Below, in pieces: positions 60,584-64,000 of a DNA stretch of 64,000 nucleotides (within the stretch, counting starts at the first letter, position 1; every line of letters begins with the position of its first letter). This stretch comes from Amycolatopsis sp. NBRC 101858. GTDB taxonomy: Bacteria; Actinomycetota; Actinomycetes; Mycobacteriales; Pseudonocardiaceae. Below the pieces are notes generated by a model. That model ran no database searches and was not told the DNA's origin. It saw only the letters and a program-made list of their open reading frames with translations. Where the stretch lies: positions 1 through 64,000 of the forward strand of contig NZ_BSTD01000003.1 of the NCBI RefSeq assembly GCF_030269325.1, in the 5' to 3' direction. The translations under genes were made by a program, and so were the position numbers.

Positions 60584-61291
60584 TCACGGGCGTTGTGTGC
60601 CGTTTGGCTCAGAACGGGCGAAGGCGCGCAGGACGCGCAGCTGGCGGATGAGGATCCGGCGGCGGCCGGTCTCGACGATCCCCTTCTCGCGCAGAACGCG
60701 CAACGCCCGGGCGACGGTGCGCCGGGCCGCGCCGATCTGCGCGCCGATGTCCTCCTGCGAGAACGCGTCCTCGATGAGCACGCCTTCCGGGACGCGCCGG
60801 CCGTGCTCCTCCGCCAGCCGGACCAGGACCACCGCGACGCGGCGGCTGACGTCGAAGGCCGCGGCGTCGACCCGGGCCGACTCGGCACTGCGCAGCCGGG
60901 CCGCGACGGTCTTGATCGTCGCGATGGCGATTTCGGGCCGGGTGTGCAGGACGTCGACGAACTCGGCGCCGGTCAGCTGGTAGACGGTGCAGGGTTCGAT
61001 CGCGCGCACCGACGCCGACCGCGGCAGCCCGGTCACGGCCGCGAGGTCGCCGAGCACCTCGCCGGGTCCGCGCAGGCCGAAGAGCACTTCACGGCCGTCT
61101 TCGACGATGGTGGAGACGCGCACCCAGCCGGCGACCAGCACGTGGACGTGGTCGGACGGGTCGCCTTCCATGAGCACGACGTCGTTCGCCCGGAACCGGC
61201 GGCGGGTGCCGCGCGCGAGCAGGTACTCGCGATCGGCATCGGCGAGATAGGCCAGGAGCGCTCCCTCGCCCGTGTCGTCGTGCCCGTTCAT
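60584..61291 (-). CDS. Crp/Fnr-family transcriptional regulator
   Basis: The 235-residue protein has an N-terminal cyclic-nucleotide-binding fold (VVLMEGDPSDHVHVLVAGWV, LRGPGEVLGDLAAVTGLPRS) and a C-terminal HTH (FSQEDIGAQIGAARRTVARA, then RVLREKGIVETGRRRI). The phosphate-binding cassette GEVLGDLAAVTGLPRSASVR resembles true cNMP-binding members. There is no Fnr-type cysteine cluster. The ATG at 61291 with GGAGGGGAG is chosen over one seven codons upstream. It is divergent from rnhA. Its targets may include the small ORFs just downstream. Confidence 0.88.
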   Translation of the reverse strand: MNGHDDTGEGALLAYLADADREYLLARGTRRRFRANDVVLMEGDPSDHVHVLVAGWVRVSTIVEDGREVLFGLRGPGEVLGDLAAVTGLPRSASVRAIEPCTVYQLTGAEFVDVLHTRPEIAIATIKTVAARLRSAESARVDAAAFDVSRRVAVVLVRLAEEHGRRVPEGVLIEDAFSQEDIGAQIGAARRTVARALRVLREKGIVETGRRRILIRQLRVLRAFARSEPNGTQRP

Positions 61292-61353
61292 GGCTCCCCT
61301 CCGGATCTCCACGGTAACCCGGCGTGGCGGGCCGGGGCGAGAGGCGGAACCGG

Positions 61354-61827
61354 TAGGGTCGCCGCGTGGATGTGGAGATCTTCACCGACGGCGCGTGCAG
61401 CGGGAACCCGGGACCGGGCGGCTGGGGCGCGGTCCTCCGCTACGGGCGGCACGAGCGCGAGCTCTACGGCGGCGAAGCCACCCCGACGACGAACAACCGG
61501 ATGGAGCTGACGGCGCCGATCCGGGCGCTGGAGAGCCTGACCCGGCCGTCGCAGGTCCGCGTGTACACGGACAGCACGTACGTGCGCAACGGGATCACGC
61601 AGTGGCTGCCGCGCTGGAAGAGCAACGGCTGGCAGACGGCGGCGCGCGAGCCGGTGAAGAACGCGGACCTGTGGCAGCGCCTGGACGCGGCGGCGGGCGA
61701 GCACGAGGTCGAGTGGCTGTGGGTGAAGGGCCACGCGGGACACCCGGAGAACGAGCGCGCCGACCGGCTCGCGGTGCGCGGGGCCCAGGAAGCGCGGGAG
61801 CTCGGGAAGCCGGTCAACGCGGAATAG
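61354..61827 (+). CDS. rnhA: Ribonuclease HI
   Basis: Cuts RNA in RNA-DNA hybrids. The coding part begins at GTG 61366 and gives 153 residues; the listed start includes a -10-like TAGGGT (61354-61359) six bases before it and there is no ribosome-binding site, so it is probably leaderless. Catalytic residues are visible: Asp8 in FTDGACSGNPG, Glu47 in NNRMEL, Asp69 in YTDSTYV and Asp in ENERADRLA, with KGHAGHPENE before it. Length is normal. Confidence 0.95.
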
Positions 61828-61847
61828 TCCGAAGTGGACGGTCGTGG

Positions 61848-62240
61848 CACAATGCCCCGGTGCCTCCTGCTTCGTGCCCGTGCGGCCTCGCCGAGTCCTA
61901 CGCCGCCTGCTGCGGCCGGTTCCACGAAGGCGGCCTCGCTGCACCGACCGCCGAACTGCTCATGCGCTCGCGGTTCAGCGCGTTCGCCGTCGGGGACACG
62001 GCGTACCTGCTGCGCACGTGGCACCCGGACACCCGCCCGCGCCGGCTGAGCCTCGACCCCGGCCAGGAGTGGACGCGGCTGGAGATCCTCGCCCGCACGG
62101 GCGGCGGCCTGCTGCACAACGAGGGCACGGTCGAGTTCCGCGCGCACTACCGCCACCACGGCCGCGACGGGTTCCTCGAGGAGAACAGCCGCTTCCGCCG
62201 GGCCGACGGCCACTGGGTCTATCTCGACGCGGAAGCCTGA
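61848..62240 (+). CDS. YchJ-family protein with SEC-C-like zinc motif
   Basis: The coding part begins at GTG 61860 (126 residues); the listed start includes a -10-like CACAAT (61848-61853) six bases upstream. The N-terminus has the SEC-C-like metal motif SCPCG and ACCGRFH, then RSRFSAFAVGDTAYLLRTWHP and an NTF2-like middle domain (TVEFRAHYRHHGRDGFLEEN). UPF0225 proteins are widespread and unassigned. It lies 32 nt after rnhA. Confidence 0.88.
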   Translation, partial: HNAPVPPASCPCGLAESYAACCGRFHEGGLAAPTAELLMRSRFSAFAVGDTAYLLRTWHPDTRPRRLSLDPGQEWTRLEILARTGGGLLHNEGTVEFRAHYRHHGRDGFLEENSRFRRADGHWVYLDAEA

Positions 62241-62700
62241 TAGGCACCGCGATCGTCGGCGTGGCCGGGGCGCTCCTTGGCGTCCTGGTCGGCGGCTTCC
62301 TCCAGCACCTGCTCGCCGCCCGCAGCCGCCGGTGGCAGCGCGAAGACGCGCTCGGCAAGCTGAAGCAGACCGTCTACGCCGAGTACCTGCGCGCGATCAG
62401 CGCGAGCCACGGCCAGGCGATGGCCGGCGAACGGACCCGCGCCGAGGACGCCCGCCTGCACGCCGCCACGGCCGAGATCGAAGTCCTCGCCGGGGCAGCG
62501 GTTTCGGACCGGCGCGGAAGTTCACGACCACCGTGATCGACGTCCACGCGAGGATCACCGCCGGTGACGGCGGCGAGGAGCCGACCGTGGCTGCGCGAAG
62601 ACGCGCTCGGCAAGCCGGAGCAAGCCGCCAGCTGGCCGTGGCTCGCGGTGCTCGAACTCTTCGAAACGATCTCGGAACAACGGCGTAGCGGGCATCGCCG
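62241..62700 (+). pseudogene. Frameshifted membrane-anchored protein (decayed)
   Basis: Right after the YchJ stop, one frame reads LIGTAIVGVAGALLGVLVGG (a membrane anchor), then LLAARSRRWQRED and YLRAISASHGQAM up to about 62500. The homologous continuation switches frame (FTTTVIDVHARITAGDGG near 62521-62565) and again (SWPWLAVLELFETISEQ near 62630-62680). No ATG, GTG or TTG opens the first frame at the expected place. A 22-bp block (62338-62359) recurs at 62593-62614, which suggests a rearrangement caused part of the damage. The intact form would be a single-helix protein with a cytoplasmic coiled region, a kind seen in related actinobacteria. Confidence 0.65.
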
Positions 62701-62720
62701 GCGTGCTAAACAGTGCGGCG

Positions 62721-63953
62721 ATGGGAAAACTGACGCGCCGCGCCCGGGCCAAAGCCGACTACCTCGGCTTCCTCGGCGCCCGGGAGTGGCCGCTTGCCGC
62801 CTCCGGGCTGGGGGTCGTTCTCGGGGTTGTCACCATTCTGCCGAGCGCCGTCGGGGTCGTGCTCTCCGTCGTCGCCCTCGGGCTCGGCGTCGCCACCTTC
62901 GCCCGGGATGTCCGGCTGCTGCGCCGCCGCTGGGCCGGGTTCGCCTTCACCACCATCGCCGCGCCCTTCCCGACCGCGGAACTGCCGCCGCCGTCGGCTT
63001 ATCCGCCCTCCGCGTACCTCGCCGTGCCCGCGCGCGGGACCGCGCTGGTCAGCGCCGCGATCGACCGGGACCTGTGGTCCGAACGGCACACGATCACCGT
63101 CGCCGAGGAGCCGTACCGGCTGCCGCCCGCGCTCAAGGCGACCGCGCCGCACGTGCTGCCGCTGCGGGCCCGCGGCCGGCTGCTGTTCAACGGCCCGATC
63201 GTCGGCATGCGCGGCGACCCGCTGCCCGCCACCGGTACGCGGCCCGCGCCGATCCGGCTGCACCGCGCCCGGTTCTTCGACGCCGTCTGCTCGAACGAGC
63301 TCGGCACGCTCCGCATCACCCGCGCCGGCACCGGCGAGGAGTACGACCTCCGCAAGGCCGAACTGACCGACACCGACGGCGCGCTCCGGGAGCTCGGCAG
63401 CAGCACGCTGGCCGACCTCGTCGGCGTCTCCACCGTCGCGTTCACCACCGACGGCAAGCTCGTCACCGTCCGCCAGTCCCCGCTCAACGCCGTGAGCGGG
63501 CTGCTGCTCGCGCCGTCGGGCAGTGGCTCGCTCGAACCGCGGGACCTGCGCACCCCCGACGGCGGCGTGCGCCGGTCCCTCCACACCGCCGTCTGCGCCG
63601 GGATGGAACGCGAACTCTGCGAGGAGAGCGGCCTGCGCCCCGAAGACGTCCGCGAGACGAAGCTGACCGGGTTCGCGCGCTGGATGGAACGCGGTGCCAA
63701 GCCGGAGTTCTTCGGCGTGACCGAGCTCGCGGTCGACAGCACCGAGGTCGCCGCGCGCCGCCCGGTCAGCGGCGAGCGCCTCTACAGCGCCGGCCTGACG
63801 CTCTTCGACGTCGACCTCCCGGCCATCGGGGCCGCGCTGGCCGGCGGTGTCCCGCTCAGCGAAGCACTTCCGCAGCGGATCTGGGAGGACGGTTCGCTGC
63901 CGCTCCTGCTGGCACTGCGCGCCGCGGCGGCCTGGCAGGCGGCGCGGATCTGA
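62721..63953 (+). CDS. Membrane-anchored Nudix-like hydrolase
   Basis: The 410-residue protein begins with a basic segment and two hydrophobic helices (about 20-60: WPLAASGLGVVLGVVTILPS, VGVVLSVVALGLGVATF). The C-terminal third contains AGMERELCEESGL, which fits the core of the Nudix box (RE-X2-EE-X-G). The glycine normally opening the box is less clear, so activity is uncertain. The middle region (about 80-270) is unassigned. The ATG at 62721 is preferred to a GTG six codons earlier. The window ends 47 nt after the stop with nothing recognisable. Confidence 0.65.
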   Translation: MGKLTRRARAKADYLGFLGAREWPLAASGLGVVLGVVTILPSAVGVVLSVVALGLGVATFARDVRLLRRRWAGFAFTTIAAPFPTAELPPPSAYPPSAYLAVPARGTALVSAAIDRDLWSERHTITVAEEPYRLPPALKATAPHVLPLRARGRLLFNGPIVGMRGDPLPATGTRPAPIRLHRARFFDAVCSNELGTLRITRAGTGEEYDLRKAELTDTDGALRELGSSTLADLVGVSTVAFTTDGKLVTVRQSPLNAVSGLLLAPSGSGSLEPRDLRTPDGGVRRSLHTAVCAGMERELCEESGLRPEDVRETKLTGFARWMERGAKPEFFGVTELAVDSTEVAARRPVSGERLYSAGLTLFDVDLPAIGAALAGGVPLSEALPQRIWEDGSLPLLLALRAAAAWQAARI

Positions 63954-64000
63954 CCGAAACGCCCCTGTTCTCCCGGTGACCGGACCGCTACGATCGTCCG

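Overview
This window is high-GC actinobacterial DNA and looks like a Pseudonocardiaceae chromosome, most probably Amycolatopsis or a close relative. The evidence is the 16S rRNA 5' end, heavy G/C at third codon positions, frequent GTG/TTG starts, a DUF3558 lipoprotein, many ATGA/GTGA-coupled operons, and several genes with an apparent -10 box only 6-7 nt before the start codon. The genus is an inference. No CRISPR array, tRNA, insertion sequence or prophage was seen.

Layout. 1-470: 5' end of a 16S gene (minus) with its boxA leader. 0.5-10 kb (minus): tyrS, a 3-methyladenine glycosylase, and the arginine operon argC-J-B-D-F-R-[argG remnant]-H. In the usual argG position there is only a 107-codon in-frame remnant of argininosuccinate synthase, coupled to argR and argH by ATGA and GTGA overlaps. 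10-15 kb: a WYL regulator, two hypotheticals, a secreted S33 aminopeptidase, and an AlkD-like repair gene behind a promoter resembling the PafBC DNA-damage promoter. 15-22 kb: pheST, a membrane protein, an rRNA methyltransferase and infC-rpmI-rplT; infC starts at ATC. 22-24 kb: an FCD-type GntR regulator with a perfect 20-bp palindrome at its start, coupled to ACC deaminase.

24-36.4 kb is the most coherent metabolic locus. One arm (minus) is KDG kinase - IclR - RidA. The opposite arm is D-serine-dehydratase-like PLP enzyme - D-aminoacylase-like deacylase - GntP permease. It is followed by a secreted lactonase and a dasABCD-like operon (sugar-binding lipoprotein, two permeases, GH20 hexosaminidase). 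A core match to the DasR operator (dre) overlaps the gntP stop codon, inside a plausible promoter for the lactonase-das operon. Together these genes could take up chito-oligosaccharides and degrade C1-oxidised ends: N-acetylglucosaminate is deacetylated, deaminated to 2-keto-3-deoxygluconate and phosphorylated. The pathway assignment is an inference from gene content.

36.5-54.5 kb: an SGNH hydrolase, an M64 peptidase, a DUF3558 lipoprotein, a CitAB/DcuSR-like two-component system divergent from dctA, an HxlR/MFS pair, an ECF sigma/anti-sigma/PF03640 lipoprotein locus, uvrA, an acyltransferase and a metallo-hydrolase. 54.5-57.2 kb: an AT-richer island with a two-gene operon, a small two-helix membrane protein and a STAND-like P-loop NTPase. 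They share a near-identical VNYQA.GNI..G motif, at the C-terminus of the first and the N-terminus of the second. This is the layout expected of amyloid-type (BASS/RHIM-like) signalling between an NLR-like sensor and a membrane effector, and is the best candidate for an undescribed conflict system here.

57.2-64 kb: an AMIN-like secreted protein, DUF1684, two hypotheticals, two tiny unannotated ORFs (55 and 14 codons) downstream of a Crp/Fnr regulator, rnhA, a YchJ protein, a frameshifted pseudogene and a membrane-anchored Nudix-like protein.
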